A stretch of 32,998 nucleotides of DNA from an uncultured Christensenellaceae bacterium (GCA_910588615.1 CAJUOI010000023.1:1-32998); one strand, 5' to 3'. Positions 5,396 through 13,627 are shown, numbered from the stretch's first letter. A program made the numbers and translations. The notes: generated by a model not told the origin, from the letters alone.

Positions 5396-8300
5396 TCAAT
5401 TCTTCTTTACCGTCAGCTTGACTTTTTCACCGTTGACGTCCACTTCCTTGCAATAGCCGTCCTGCGCGCCTTCGAAAATCTTTACGGCAAGAACGTCGGA
5501 AGCAAACGCACCCTTTGCAAGCGCCGTCTTTGCCCTGCCCTCCGCCGCTTCGTACGCAACGACGATGCGGTCGGGAACCTCGAAGCCCGCCTCCTTGCGC
5601 AGGGACTGGATCTTGGAAACAAGCTCGCGCTCCGTTCCCTCGGCAAGCAATTCCTCCGTCAGACGGGTATCCAGCGCAACCGTAATCCCCCTGTCCGCCG
5701 CCGAAACGTATCCTTCCGCCGCCTCGGTGAAAATCTGCAAATCCTCTTCCGTCAGCACCACTTCGCCGCCCAAGTCCACCGTATAGACGCCCGTCTCGCG
5801 CACAGCTTTTACAACCTCGCCCGCATTGCAAGTTGCAAGAAACGCCGAAATCGCTTTCAGCTGCTTTCCGTACTTGGGTCCGAGCGTTCTCAGCTGCGGC
5901 TTTAACGAATAGCGCACGAGCTCCTCCGCATTCGAAATCTCGCGGTACTCCTTGGCGTTCAGCTCGTCGAGCACGACGCTCTTCAACTCATCGTGAATAG
6001 CAAGCTTTCGGTCGGATGCAACCACCAGCCGCGCCAGCGGCTGTCTGTTTTTTACGTTGCCTGCGCCGCGCGCCGCGCGCCCGAGGAACACCACCGCCAG
6101 CACGTCGCCCATGCCCTCTTCGAGGTCGGAGTCGATTTTGCTTTCGTCCGCCACGGGATAACTGCACAGATGTACGGATTTCGGCGCGTCGGGGAAAAAG
6201 GCAGGCACGAGATTTCGGTACATCATTTCCGCCGTGAACGGCATGAAAGGCGCAACGAGCTTGGCAAGCGTTACCAACACGTAGTACAGCGCGGCGTACG
6301 CCGCCGCCTTATCCTCCGTCATCCCCCCGCCCCAATAGCGGTCGCGACCGCGGCGAACGTACCAATTGGAAAGCTCGTCGGTAAACTCCTGAATCGCCCT
6401 CGCAGCGTTGGTGATGTCGTACTTCGCGATCTGCCCGTCCACCTTCTTCACGAGGGAGTTGAGGGCGGAAATCACCCACCTGTCCATCATCGACAGCGTG
6501 CACTTTTCCAGATCGTATTTCGAAGGATCGAAGCCGTCGATATCTGCGTACAGCGTAAAGAAAGCGTAAGTATTCCACAGCGTGCCCTGAAATTTGCGTT
6601 GCGATTCGGAAACCGCTTCGCCGTCGAAACGGGACGGGATCCAAGGATAGCTGTTCGTATAGAAGTACCAGCGCACCGCGTCAGCGCCCTGCTTGTCGAG
6701 CACGCTCCACGGATCGACGACGTTGCCCTTGTGCTTGCTCATCTTCACGCCGTTCCTGTCGTTGACGTGCCCCAGAACGATACAGTTTTTAAAGGGTGCG
6801 CGATCGAAGAGCAGCGTGGACACGGTAAGCAGCGTATAGAACCAACCGCGCGTCTGATCCACCGCCTCCGAAATAAAATCCGCAGGGAAAGTTTCTTCAA
6901 ACAAATCCTTGTTTTCGAACGGGTAATGATATTGCGCGAAGGGCATGGAGCCCGAATCGAACCAACAGTCGATGACCTCGGGCGTGCGTTTCATTTTGCC
7001 GCCGCACTTGGGGCAATTGCAAGTCAAGTTATCGAGATACGGGCGGTGCAATTCGATATTTTCGGGCGCGCCGCACTTCTCTTTGAGTTCCTTTTTCGAA
7101 CCGATGACTTCGATTTCGCCGCAGTCGGGGCAGACCCACACGGGGAGCGGCGTTCCCCAATAGCGGTCGCGCGAAAGCCCCCAGTCGATGACGTTTTCGA
7201 GGAAGTTGCCCATACGCCCTTCCTTGATCGTCTCGGGGATCCAATTCACCGAACGGTTGGAGGCAATGAGTTTATCCTTAATCGCCGTCGTCTTGATAAA
7301 CCAGCTCGAACGCGCATAGTACATCAGCGGCGTATCGCAACGCCAGCAGTGCGGATAATCGTGCTCGAAGGGCAGCGCTTTGAACAGCTTGCCCTGCGCC
7401 TTTAATATATCCAATACGACTTTGTCCGCCTTTTTGATAAACAAGCCGTCGAGCTCGGGACAACGCCCGTCGAAGCACCCGCGCTCGTTTACCATGGAGA
7501 TGACGGGCAGACCGTAATGCTTGCCAACGTTATAGTCGTCCTGCCCGAATGCGGGCGCAATATGCACCACGCCCGTGCCGTCCGTCAGCGTAACGTAGGT
7601 ATCGCATACCACCTCGTACACGCGCTTCCACTCCGTCTTGCACTTTTCGAGCTCGTCCGCGGCATAGCCGAACAGAGGTTCGTACTTTACCCCCTCGTAC
7701 TCCTTGCCCTTCTTTTTCGCAACAACCCTGTATTCCCCGAAGAACTTTTCCACGAGCGCTTCCGCCATGATATAGCGCGCGCCGTCCGCCTCGATTTCTA
7801 CGTATGCTTCGTCGGGATTCATACACAGCGCCACGTTGGAAGGCAGCGTCCACGGGGTAGTCGTCCAGGCGAGAATATACGTATTCTCTCTGCCCGCAAC
7901 CTTGAAGCGCGCGACGGCAGAGGTCTCCTTTACACTCTTATAGCCCTGCGCGACTTCATGCGAACTCAGCGCCGTGCCGCACCGCGGGCAGTAAGGTACG
8001 ATTTTATGCCCTTTGTAGAGCAAACCCTTTTTGTGGATTTCTTTGAGCGCCCACCATTCCGACTCGATATAGTCGTCGTGATAGGTAACGTACGGGTCGT
8101 CCATATCCACCCAATAGCCCACGCGATCCGACATTTTCTCCCATTCGCTCTGGTACTTCCAAACCGACTGCTTACACTGTTTGATAAAAGGCTCGATCCC
8201 GTATTTTTCGATATCCTGCTTACCGTCCATACCGAGCGTCTTTTCCACCTCGAGCTCCACGGGCAGCCCGTGCGTATCCCAGCCCGCCTTGCGCAGCACG

Positions 8301-8533
8301 TGCTTGCCCTTCATCGTCTGATAACGGGGAATGATATCCTTCATGACGCGCGTTAAAATATGCCCGATGTGCGGCTTGCCGTTTGCCGTAGGCGGTCCGT
8401 CGTAAAAAGAAAACTCCTCTTTTCCTTCGTTCTCCTTTACGCTCTCCTCGAAAATCCCGTTCTCCTTCCAGAACGCGATAATCTCCTTTTCGCGCTCCAC
8501 AAAATTCAGAGACGTGTCTACCTTCTTATACAT
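5396..8533 (-). CDS. ileS: Isoleucyl-tRNA synthetase, type 2 (eukaryote-like)
   Basis: A 1045-residue class I synthetase that charges tRNA-Ile with isoleucine in the cytosol. The catalytic motif is PPTANGKPHIGH (HIGH at residues 55-58). The signature loop is KMSKH (597-601), followed by KGN. Between them lies the CP1 editing domain (about 190-400, with WTTTPWTLPSN), which removes mischarged valine. Zn-type pairs CPRCG, CPDCG and CPKCG are visible. Length and motif wording match the longer type 2 enzymes rather than the roughly 930-residue bacterial type 1. Type 2 enzymes are known to be associated with low mupirocin sensitivity. The RBS AGGAGGG stands before ATG 8533. Expression is predicted to be controlled by the upstream T-box. 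Confidence 0.97.
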   Translation of the reverse strand: MYKKVDTSLNFVEREKEIIAFWKENGIFEESVKENEGKEEFSFYDGPPTANGKPHIGHILTRVMKDIIPRYQTMKGKHVLRKAGWDTHGLPVELEVEKTLGMDGKQDIEKYGIEPFIKQCKQSVWKYQSEWEKMSDRVGYWVDMDDPYVTYHDDYIESEWWALKEIHKKGLLYKGHKIVPYCPRCGTALSSHEVAQGYKSVKETSAVARFKVAGRENTYILAWTTTPWTLPSNVALCMNPDEAYVEIEADGARYIMAEALVEKFFGEYRVVAKKKGKEYEGVKYEPLFGYAADELEKCKTEWKRVYEVVCDTYVTLTDGTGVVHIAPAFGQDDYNVGKHYGLPVISMVNERGCFDGRCPELDGLFIKKADKVVLDILKAQGKLFKALPFEHDYPHCWRCDTPLMYYARSSWFIKTTAIKDKLIASNRSVNWIPETIKEGRMGNFLENVIDWGLSRDRYWGTPLPVWVCPDCGEIEVIGSKKELKEKCGAPENIELHRPYLDNLTCNCPKCGGKMKRTPEVIDCWFDSGSMPFAQYHYPFENKDLFEETFPADFISEAVDQTRGWFYTLLTVSTLLFDRAPFKNCIVLGHVNDRNGVKMSKHKGNVVDPWSVLDKQGADAVRWYFYTNSYPWIPSRFDGEAVSESQRKFQGTLWNTYAFFTLYADIDGFDPSKYDLEKCTLSMMDRWVISALNSLVKKVDGQIAKYDITNAARAIQEFTDELSNWYVRRGRDRYWGGGMTEDKAAAYAALYYVLVTLAKLVAPFMPFTAEMMYRNLVPAFFPDAPKSVHLCSYPVADESKIDSDLEEGMGDVLAVVFLGRAARGAGNVKNRQPLARLVVASDRKLAIHDELKSVVLDELNAKEYREISNAEELVRYSLKPQLRTLGPKYGKQLKAISAFLATCNAGEVVKAVRETGVYTVDLGGEVVLTEEDLQIFTEAAEGYVSAADRGITVALDTRLTEELLAEGTERELVSKIQSLRKEAGFEVPDRIVVAYEAAEGRAKTALAKGAFASDVLAVKIFEGAQDGYCKEVDVNGEKVKLTVKKN

Positions 8534-8566
8534 ATCAAACCCTCCTGTTTAGAAAAGCTTCTACTA

Positions 8567-8603
8567 TAAAAATAAGCCTCCGCGTTTCGGAATACGCGAA
8601 GGC
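8567..8603 (-). terminator. T-box terminator hairpin
   Basis: On the minus strand GCCTTCGCGT pairs with ACGCGGAGGC (one G-U pair) around an 8-base loop, followed by TTATTTTTAT. It lies about 33 bases before the ileS start. The T-box sequence directly precedes it, so the antiterminator would compete with this stem. Confidence 0.8.
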
Positions 8604-8819
8604 ATACTAACCACCAAAACAAACAATCATTTGCCGCAAGGATAACGGGCTGCCGACCCGTGCGGAGTTACTCTGATTTCCCCCCGCAGGCTGAAAGGTG
8701 ATACCCTGTTGCGCCGTAATCCCCCTCTCTCACCGTACGAGGGTTCTCTGTAAATCCGCCACGCAAAGGACGCGTCCTCCGTCCGCCGTTCTCTTCAAAC
8801 GGCATCGCCGTATTCAATT
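8567..8819 (-). promoter_or_regulatory. Isoleucine T-box leader of ileS
   Basis: A leader of about 250 bases with T-box features on the minus strand. The distal stem I has ACAGAGA, and GGTGAGAGA follows about 10 bases later. A candidate specifier ATC (8700-8702, in GGGTATCACC) matches isoleucine. After a stem II/III region comes GGTGGTTAG, whose TGGT (8610-8613) can pair with the ACCA end of uncharged tRNA-Ile, followed by the terminator hairpin. Uncharged tRNA-Ile is expected to promote read-through into ileS. The T-box sequence itself departs from the usual AGGGTGGNACCGCG, so the antiterminator fold is less certain than the class. It fills the 326-bp gap between ileS and the next gene. Confidence 0.8.
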
Positions 8820-8825
8820 GCCTAT

Positions 8826-8854
8826 ATTATAACCGAAAGCTACGAAAAACGCAA
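8826..8854 (-). promoter_or_regulatory. ileS promoter
   Basis: TTGCGT, a 17-base spacer and a perfect TATAAT on the minus strand. The start is predicted near 8819. The -35 lies in a small AAAACG-CTTG-CGTTTT hairpin that could also end the upstream gene. Confidence 0.75.
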
Positions 8855-8859
8855 GCGTT

Positions 8860-9603
8860 TTATTGCAATTTTTCCGCGTCGGTTTTCTCTTTCGCCGTTT
8901 GCGCGGGCGCGCGCAACCATAGCAGGTTTTTAAAATCAAACCTGATTTTCCCGTCCTCCTTCACGATGCGGTTATAAAGCCACAGCAGGTATCCGAGCGC
9001 GGAAAACGCGGCAACGAGAATCACCACCCACACCATTACGCCGTCGTACCCCAATTCGTTCACGTCGAGGAAGAAATAGGGATACTCGAAGTTCGGGATC
9101 GCCGCGCCTAGGATAAACACGTAACAGACGTACACGAGCGGAAGTATCAGACTGAGAAGAGGCGCAAATACGGAAACGGACTTCTTTTCTTCGAACAGAA
9201 AGTAATCGAGCACGAAAAGGACGGGCGCGAACACGTGATAGCTTAAATTTCCGAAGTTCCGCCAGAAATCCGCCGTGAATGGCTCGCCCAAAAGAATGCT
9301 GTATACCAGAAAGGTTACGAGTATCATCACCGTCGTAATAAACTTGAAGTTTCTGATTTTACGGTTATACCCCTCTCTTTCGCCTGCATATACGCGCTTT
9401 ACGTTGTCCGCAAGCACGATAACAGACACCGCAAACACAAAATAATTGCTCAGATTGGTATAGTACTTTAAAAACTCCCAACTCAAACTCTCCGCGCCCT
9501 TGCCGACGTAGAAAATGCGAAAGCTTAAAAGCACCGCAACCGCCGATACACAGCATAATACGATTCGGTAAATCATCTGCGTCAATAAATTTTTTCTGCC
9601 CAT
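8860..9603 (-). CDS. Pr6Pr-like integral membrane protein
   Basis: A 247-residue protein with about six membrane helices. Motifs typical of the Pr6Pr / FAR-17a-AIG1-like family are visible: WEFLKYYTNLSNYFV, LSYHVFAPVLFVLDYFLF (with the conserved His) and FEYPYFFLDVNELGY. Related eukaryotic AIG1-type proteins are lipid hydrolases, but the bacterial members have no established function. The RBS GGGAG stands 8 bases before ATG 9603. The final 20 residues are hydrophilic and rich in Lys and Glu. The stop lies next to the ileS promoter region. Confidence 0.75.
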   Translation of the reverse strand: MGRKNLLTQMIYRIVLCCVSAVAVLLSFRIFYVGKGAESLSWEFLKYYTNLSNYFVFAVSVIVLADNVKRVYAGEREGYNRKIRNFKFITTVMILVTFLVYSILLGEPFTADFWRNFGNLSYHVFAPVLFVLDYFLFEEKKSVSVFAPLLSLILPLVYVCYVFILGAAIPNFEYPYFFLDVNELGYDGVMVWVVILVAAFSALGYLLWLYNRIVKEDGKIRFDFKNLLWLRAPAQTAKEKTDAEKLQ

Positions 9604-9693
9604 TGATTTTACTCCCGTGTTTTATTTGCTTAAAATATTTTAATAATATTTTAGTACTTTTCTGCGGATTCGTAAAGCATTTTCGGGGGCTTT

Positions 9694-9699
9694 TGTCAA
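9694..9699 (-). promoter_or_regulatory. Possible -35 element of the Pr6Pr gene
   Basis: A perfect TTGACA on the minus strand about 90 bp upstream of the Pr6Pr-like gene. The expected -10 (TTTACG) is poor, so this is tentative. Confidence 0.3.
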
Positions 9700-9726
9700 A
9701 AATTACTTATTCTACCCACGGTAGAG

Positions 9727-9754
9727 TTAAGATTTTAAACGATAGAATTATAAT
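9727..9754 (+). promoter_or_regulatory. Candidate degV promoter
   Basis: TTAAGA, a 16-base spacer and a perfect TATAAT. A second candidate lies at 9810-9838 (TTGTAA-N17-TAAACT). Just upstream, TCTACC-CAC-GGTAGA (9711-9725) is a perfect 6-bp inverted repeat and a possible operator. The 304-bp gap between the Pr6Pr gene and degV holds these signals and the tandem repeat at 9841. Confidence 0.4.
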
Positions 9755-9840
9755 TTCGGAGAATGGAGTCCGCAGAAGAATGTATAGACGGCAAAATCGG
9801 ATTTTTCGGTTGTAAAAATCGGGAAAAAGCGGTAAACTAA

Positions 9841-9875
9841 TAGCGTAGTCCGATAGCGTAGTCCGACGATCGGAC
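9841..9875 (+). repeat. Tandem 13-bp repeat with adjoining palindrome
   Basis: TAGCGTAGTCCGA occurs twice head to tail (9841-9853 and 9854-9866). The second copy runs into GTCCGA-CGA-TCGGAC (9861-9875), a perfect 6-bp inverted repeat. It lies 21 bp before the degV RBS. Confidence 0.7.
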
Positions 9876-9907
9876 GCAAACGGTAAAACACCGTCGGAGG
9901 AAAAAAC

Positions 9908-10852
9908 ATGGGAACTTTTGACATTTACGTTGATTCTGCGGCAAACTTGCCGGACGAAATCCGCATTTCGCGCGATATCCGCGTGATTGCTTACAACTAC
10001 ATTATCGACGGCAAGGAATACCCCTGCCTCGAAGAAGGCGTTGCCTTTACGGAGAGCGCGAAGAAATTTTACAGAGCGATGCGCGCGGGCACAGAAGCCA
10101 AGACCTCGCTCATCGGCGAAGAACGCTTTATCGAAGCCGTTACCCCCTCGCTGGAAGCAGGACGGGACGTACTGATTTTAACGATCGCCTCGGGGATCAG
10201 CGGCACCTTCCGTCAGGCGCAGGCGGCGCAGAAAACGCTTTCCGAACGCTTTCCGAACCGCACGATCGCCGCGTTAGACAGCGCGAACGCTTCGCTCGGC
10301 GAAGGATTGCTCGCCATCAAGTTAGCCGATTTGAGGGATATGGGCGAAAGTGCGGAGAGCACCGCCGATTGGCTTCTTAACAACGCATATAAAATGAACA
10401 GCTACCTTACGGTAGGCGACCTGAAATATCTGCGGCGCGGAGGCAGAATTTCCGCCGCGCTTGCCGTAGCGGGCACCCTGCTCAGCATTAAACCTATTAT
10501 CAAGGCGGACGGCAGCGCCACGCCCAAGCTTACCTTTGCAGGCAGAGAGCACGGCAGAAAAAAGGCGATTTCCGCCCTCATAAAGGCGTTTCACGACAAC
10601 GTGGAACAACCGGAAACGCAGACGGTTGCCGTTGCGCACGCCGACTGCGAAGAAGAAGCGCTTGCCCTTGCCGAAACGCTGAAAAGTCAAGGCGTACACG
10701 ACGTGATCGTCGAATACTACGACATCTGCACGGGTGCGCACGCAGGACCGGGAACGCTTGCCATCTTCTTTATGGGCAAAGACCGCCGCGGCGAAGAAGC
10801 CGCCAAACGCGCCCCGCTTTCTTTTCGTAAAACGGTAAAAGATACGGTTTAA
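9908..10852 (+). CDS. DegV family fatty-acid-binding protein
   Basis: A 314-residue DegV protein. Motifs in order: YVDSAANLPDEI at the start, TASGISGTF (about residues 96-104, the fatty-acid head-group site), LDSANASLGEG, YLTVGDLKYLRRGGRIS, LSIKPIIKADG, and the C-terminal GAHAGPGTLAIFF. These proteins hold fatty acids. In Firmicutes some (FakB) present them to the kinase FakA for phosphorylation, but no fakA is in this window. RBS GGAGG is 7 bases before ATG 9908. It stands alone on the + strand, with a strong terminator downstream. Confidence 0.93.
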   Translation: MGTFDIYVDSAANLPDEIRISRDIRVIAYNYIIDGKEYPCLEEGVAFTESAKKFYRAMRAGTEAKTSLIGEERFIEAVTPSLEAGRDVLILTIASGISGTFRQAQAAQKTLSERFPNRTIAALDSANASLGEGLLAIKLADLRDMGESAESTADWLLNNAYKMNSYLTVGDLKYLRRGGRISAALAVAGTLLSIKPIIKADGSATPKLTFAGREHGRKKAISALIKAFHDNVEQPETQTVAVAHADCEEEALALAETLKSQGVHDVIVEYYDICTGAHAGPGTLAIFFMGKDRRGEEAAKRAPLSFRKTVKDTV

Positions 10853-10875
10853 CGGCAAGCTTTAACGACAAGACG

Positions 10876-10908
10876 AAAACCCGCCCCCTTCTAAGGGCGG
10901 GTTTTTTT
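10876..10908 (+). terminator. degV terminator
   Basis: AAAACCCGCCC pairs with GGGCGGGTTTT around an 8-base loop and is followed by more T residues. It can also serve the convergent yerC gene, since the A run at the other side gives TTTT on the minus strand. Confidence 0.9.
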
Positions 10909-10915
10909 GTGAATT

Positions 10916-11176
10916 TTATTTCAAAACGCTCTTATAGCCGTTGCCGTACTTGACGCACCGCGACACGCGCGATAGCGTCGCCGAACTGATTCCCGTTTTT
11001 TTGATCACCTCTTCGTACGTTTCTCCCGCAATCAGACACTTCGCCGCCTCGATGCGCTGCGACATCTGGTCGAGCTCCTTGTAGGTGCACAGATCCTCGA
11101 AGAAGAGTCTACACTCCTCCTCGCTCTTTAGGCTTAACACCGCGGCGTAAAACGCCTTATGATCGCTTTCACTCAT
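10916..11176 (-). CDS. YerC/TrpR-family DNA-binding regulator
   Basis: An 86-residue protein of the Trp-repressor superfamily, YerC type. The helices include EECRLFFEDLCTYKELDQMSQRIEAAKCL, and the helix-turn-helix is TYEEVIKKTGISSATLSRVSRCV. I chose ATG 11176 because AAGGAGG stands just upstream. A longer reading would run through the ATPase gene in another frame. Start and ATPase stop overlap by 8 bases, so it is the last gene of the amino-acid ABC operon. The function of YerC proteins is not established. Its position suggests it regulates this operon, perhaps at the paired operators at 13528-13574. That link is inference. Confidence 0.88.
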   Translation of the reverse strand: MSESDHKAFYAAVLSLKSEEECRLFFEDLCTYKELDQMSQRIEAAKCLIAGETYEEVIKKTGISSATLSRVSRCVKYGNGYKSVLK

Positions 11177-11987
11177 CGTTCTCCTCCTTTTCCTGAAAAT
11201 TTTTCCCGTCAAAATAGTTCTGTAAAAACTGCCTTGCCGTATCCGTTTCGGGGTGAGCGAAGATTTTTTCCGGCGTGCCGTATTCGAGCGCCCTTCCCTC
11301 CGCCATAAACAGCACCTTGTCGCTGATCCCCCTGGCAAACTCCATTTCGTGCGTTACGATAATCATGGTGATCCCGCTGTCCCGCTTCAAATCGCGGATG
11401 ACCTTCAACACCTCGCCCGTAAGCTCGGGATCGAGCGCGGATGTCGGCTCGTCGAAGCACAGAATATCCGGCTTCAACGCCATGGCGCGCGCAATCGCCA
11501 CACGCTGGCATTGCCCGCCCGAAAGCTCGCACGGGTAATTTTTCGCCTTGTCCTTCAAACCGAATTTTTCGAGCAGCTCCGCCGCCGTCTCGTCCACCGA
11601 CTTTTCAAGTAAGCTCCCTTTTCCCTGTTTTACGCGCTCCTTTTCCATGAGGGCGAGGGGCAGCTTCACGTTCTGAAACGCCGTATACTGCGGAAACAGG
11701 TTGAACCCCTGAAATACGAGCCCGAAATGCAAACGGCGCTCGCGCAACTCCTTTTCTTTCAGCTTACGCTTTTCCGCGCCGTTGAAAATCTGCTCGCCGC
11801 GCAGCGCAACGGTGCCTCCGTCCGCCCGCTCCAAGTAATTCAGACAGCGCAAAAGCGTCGTCTTTCCGTTGCCGGACGAGCCGATGACCGACATCGCCTC
11901 CCCCTCTTCGAGGTCGAAAGAAATTCCCTTTAACACTTCCGTTTTGCCGAACTTTTTATATAAATCGCGAACCTCGAGAAACGCCAT
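11169..11987 (-). CDS. Polar amino-acid ABC transporter ATPase
   Basis: A 272-residue ATPase of the GlnQ/HisP type, which powers amino-acid uptake with the permease and binding protein upstream. Motifs: Walker A GSSGNGKTT (about 36-44), Q-loop LVFQGFNLF, signature LSGGQCQRVAIARAMAL, Walker B ILCFDEPTSALDPE, H-loop IIVTHEMEFA. A short lysine/glutamate-rich stretch between the Q-loop and signature (MEKERVKQGKGSLLEK) makes it slightly longer than the usual 240-250 residues. Signature position Cys in GGQCQ is an uncommon variant. An AAGGTG RBS precedes ATG 11987. It overlaps yerC downstream. Confidence 0.93.
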   Translation of the reverse strand: MAFLEVRDLYKKFGKTEVLKGISFDLEEGEAMSVIGSSGNGKTTLLRCLNYLERADGGTVALRGEQIFNGAEKRKLKEKELRERRLHFGLVFQGFNLFPQYTAFQNVKLPLALMEKERVKQGKGSLLEKSVDETAAELLEKFGLKDKAKNYPCELSGGQCQRVAIARAMALKPDILCFDEPTSALDPELTGEVLKVIRDLKRDSGITMIIVTHEMEFARGISDKVLFMAEGRALEYGTPEKIFAHPETDTARQFLQNYFDGKNFQEKEENDE

Positions 11988-12028
11988 ACTTACACCTTAT
12001 AAATACCCCGTAATATTTTACCGTAAAC

Positions 12029-12673
12029 TTAAACCTTATAAAAGCTCATTTTCTTTTCGAGGAAATGGAACAACACGGTCAACAGTCCCACGAAAATCAG
12101 ATAAAACGCGCCCGTGTAAAAGAGCGGCCAGATAATGCCCTTGGCGACGTAGTCGGAAAACGCGACGAAGAGAATTTCCTGTACCATGATAATGCGGGCA
12201 AGCGACGTATCTTTCACCAGCGTGATGATCTCGTTGCCCATTGGCGGGGTAATCTGTTTGATCACCTGCAACAGAATAACGCGGAAAAAGATGCTCCGCT
12301 TTTTCATGCCGAGCACCTGTCCCGCCTCGTACTGACCGCGCGGAACGGATTGGATCCCGCTGCGGTAAATTTCCGAAAAATAACAGGCATAGTTGATAAC
12401 GAACGCCACGACGACCGCAATAAATCGGGAAAGACCCTTTACCCCGAACAGCAATCCCGGCGCGTAAAAGATAACGATGACCTGCAACATGAGGGGGGTT
12501 CCGCGCACGATCCACACGATAACCTTGATCGGATAGGACAACACCTTATATTTCGACGTCGAGCCGAACGCAATAACAAGCCCGAGCGGCAGCGCCAATA
12601 CGAGCGTTACCAAAAAAATGAGAGCCGTATTGCCGAACCCCTTTAACAGGTTTAAAGTAACGGACCAGAACAT
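12029..12673 (-). CDS. Polar amino-acid ABC transporter permease
   Basis: A 214-residue inner-membrane permease of the HisM/GlnP family with about five helices. The EAA loop that contacts the ATPase is visible as SVPRGQYEAGQVLGMKK. RGTPLMLQ is the usual family motif after the third helix. There is one permease gene, so a homodimer is likely. It lies 3 bases after the binding-protein gene and about 40 bases before the ATPase gene, in one operon. The substrate cannot be read from the sequence. Confidence 0.93.
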   Translation of the reverse strand: MFWSVTLNLLKGFGNTALIFLVTLVLALPLGLVIAFGSTSKYKVLSYPIKVIVWIVRGTPLMLQVIVIFYAPGLLFGVKGLSRFIAVVVAFVINYACYFSEIYRSGIQSVPRGQYEAGQVLGMKKRSIFFRVILLQVIKQITPPMGNEIITLVKDTSLARIIMVQEILFVAFSDYVAKGIIWPLFYTGAFYLIFVGLLTVLFHFLEKKMSFYKV

Positions 12674-12676
12674 GAC

Positions 12677-13492
12677 TTACGCCTGAACGAGCTGACCCGC
12701 GATCCCGTACTTCGCCGCAAGCGCGGCAACCGTGCCGTCGGCGTAAAGCGCCTTGATTTTATCGTTGACCGCCGTGCAGAAACCGACGTCCTTTTTGCGG
12801 AACCCGACGGCGAATTCCTCCGCCGCAAACCCGAGGTCTACGGCGACCAGCGTGTCCTTATACGCGGAATTTTCGCCCGTCGTCAAGCTGATCGCAAGCA
12901 GATAGTCTACGATGGCAACGTCGCTCGTGCCCGCCGCGACCTCCATCACCGCACTGTTCTGATTGGAAGCGCGGTTCAGCGTCTTGCAATTGGTGCTCTC
13001 GTCCTCATTCATCATCAGCCCCTGCGCCGCCGAACCCGTTTCCACCGCAACGGCGGCGTCTTTCAACGATTCGGCGTCCGTGTACTTCTCCCTGTCCGCC
13101 GCCTTTACCACACCGTACTGACGGTTGATAAGATACGGGTCGGAAAGCAGCAAGTTTTTCTGCAAGTCCTCGGTGATCGTCATGCCGTTCCAGATGACGT
13201 CGATTTCCTGCGCGTTCAGCGTAACGGTTTTCGTGTCCCAGTCAATGACCCGATACTCCACCGTAAAGCCGAGGGATTCCAGAACGCTTTTCGAAAGTTC
13301 GTAATCGAAGCCCACCCAATTGCCGTTTTCGTCCTTGTAATCCATGGGTTTGTATTCCGTGATTCCCACCACGATTTTTCGCGCCTCGCCCACCGTGATC
13401 GGCTCGTATCCGCAGCCGACCGCCGCCGCAAGAGATGCGCCCATCGTCAAAGCCATCGCTCCCGCCAAAATTGCCTTCGTACCTTTTTTCAT
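12677..13492 (-). CDS. Amino-acid ABC transporter substrate-binding lipoprotein
   Basis: A 271-residue SBP_bac_3-family protein. The signal peptide ends in a lipobox-like AVGC (Cys27), so it should be anchored outside the membrane. The mature part has ITEYKPMDYKDENGNWVGFDYELSK (ligand-pocket start), WNGMTITEDL, and a C-terminal GFRKKDVGFCTAVNDKI. This fold binds polar amino acids such as glutamine, arginine or cystine, and the ligand is not predictable here. It is the first gene of a four-gene operon (binding protein, permease, ATPase, yerC) behind a promoter with two palindromic operators. Confidence 0.93.
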   Translation of the reverse strand: MKKGTKAILAGAMALTMGASLAAAVGCGYEPITVGEARKIVVGITEYKPMDYKDENGNWVGFDYELSKSVLESLGFTVEYRVIDWDTKTVTLNAQEIDVIWNGMTITEDLQKNLLLSDPYLINRQYGVVKAADREKYTDAESLKDAAVAVETGSAAQGLMMNEDESTNCKTLNRASNQNSAVMEVAAGTSDVAIVDYLLAISLTTGENSAYKDTLVAVDLGFAAEEFAVGFRKKDVGFCTAVNDKIKALYADGTVAALAAKYGIAGQLVQA

Positions 13493-13527
13493 TTTTATAA
13501 CCTCGTTAAAAATTATTTGCTTTAATG

Positions 13528-13543
13528 CTTTAAATCGTTAAAG
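13528..13543. promoter_or_regulatory. Operator 2 of the amino-acid ABC operon
   Basis: A palindrome, CTTTAACGATTTAAAG on the minus strand, with 6-bp arms. It lies just downstream of the predicted transcription start (about 13546). Twelve of 16 positions match operator 1, and the two centres are 31 bp apart, close to three helical turns. Confidence 0.6.
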
Positions 13544-13552
13544 TATGATGAT

Positions 13553-13581
13553 ATTATACTTTATCACGATAAAGTTGTAAA
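13553..13581 (-). promoter_or_regulatory. Promoter of the amino-acid ABC operon
   Basis: TTTACA, a 17-base spacer and TATAAT on the minus strand, with a start predicted near 13546. The spacer is almost completely filled by operator 1. Confidence 0.8.
13559..13574. promoter_or_regulatory. Operator 1 of the amino-acid ABC operon
   Basis: CTTTATCGTGATAAAG on the minus strand, a near-perfect palindrome (8-bp arms if one flanking base on each side is counted). It sits exactly between the -35 and -10 elements, a classic repressor position. Confidence 0.65.
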
Positions 13582-13627
13582 GCGTTTTGAGGACATTTTT
13601 CGAAAAATTTTTTAAAATTTTTTTCAA

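Noticed and set aside
5993..7405. A 470-codon open frame on the + strand
   Set aside because: It lies wholly antisense to ileS. The product is rich in Arg, His and Val without family motifs, as expected from the complement of a GC-rich coding frame.
8691..8712. AGGGTATCACC as the T-box antiterminator element
   Set aside because: It resembles the T-box at first sight but cannot pair with the tRNA ACCA end. It fits better as the specifier loop with the ATC codon, and GGTGGTTAG before the terminator is the better T-box.
9603..9815. A 70-codon open frame on the + strand
   Set aside because: Cys- and Arg-rich with no RBS, and it overlaps the promoter region of degV.
10916..11338. Longer start for the YerC gene
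   Set aside because: The extra 54 codons read another frame of the ATPase gene. The start at 11176 has a strong RBS and matches family length.
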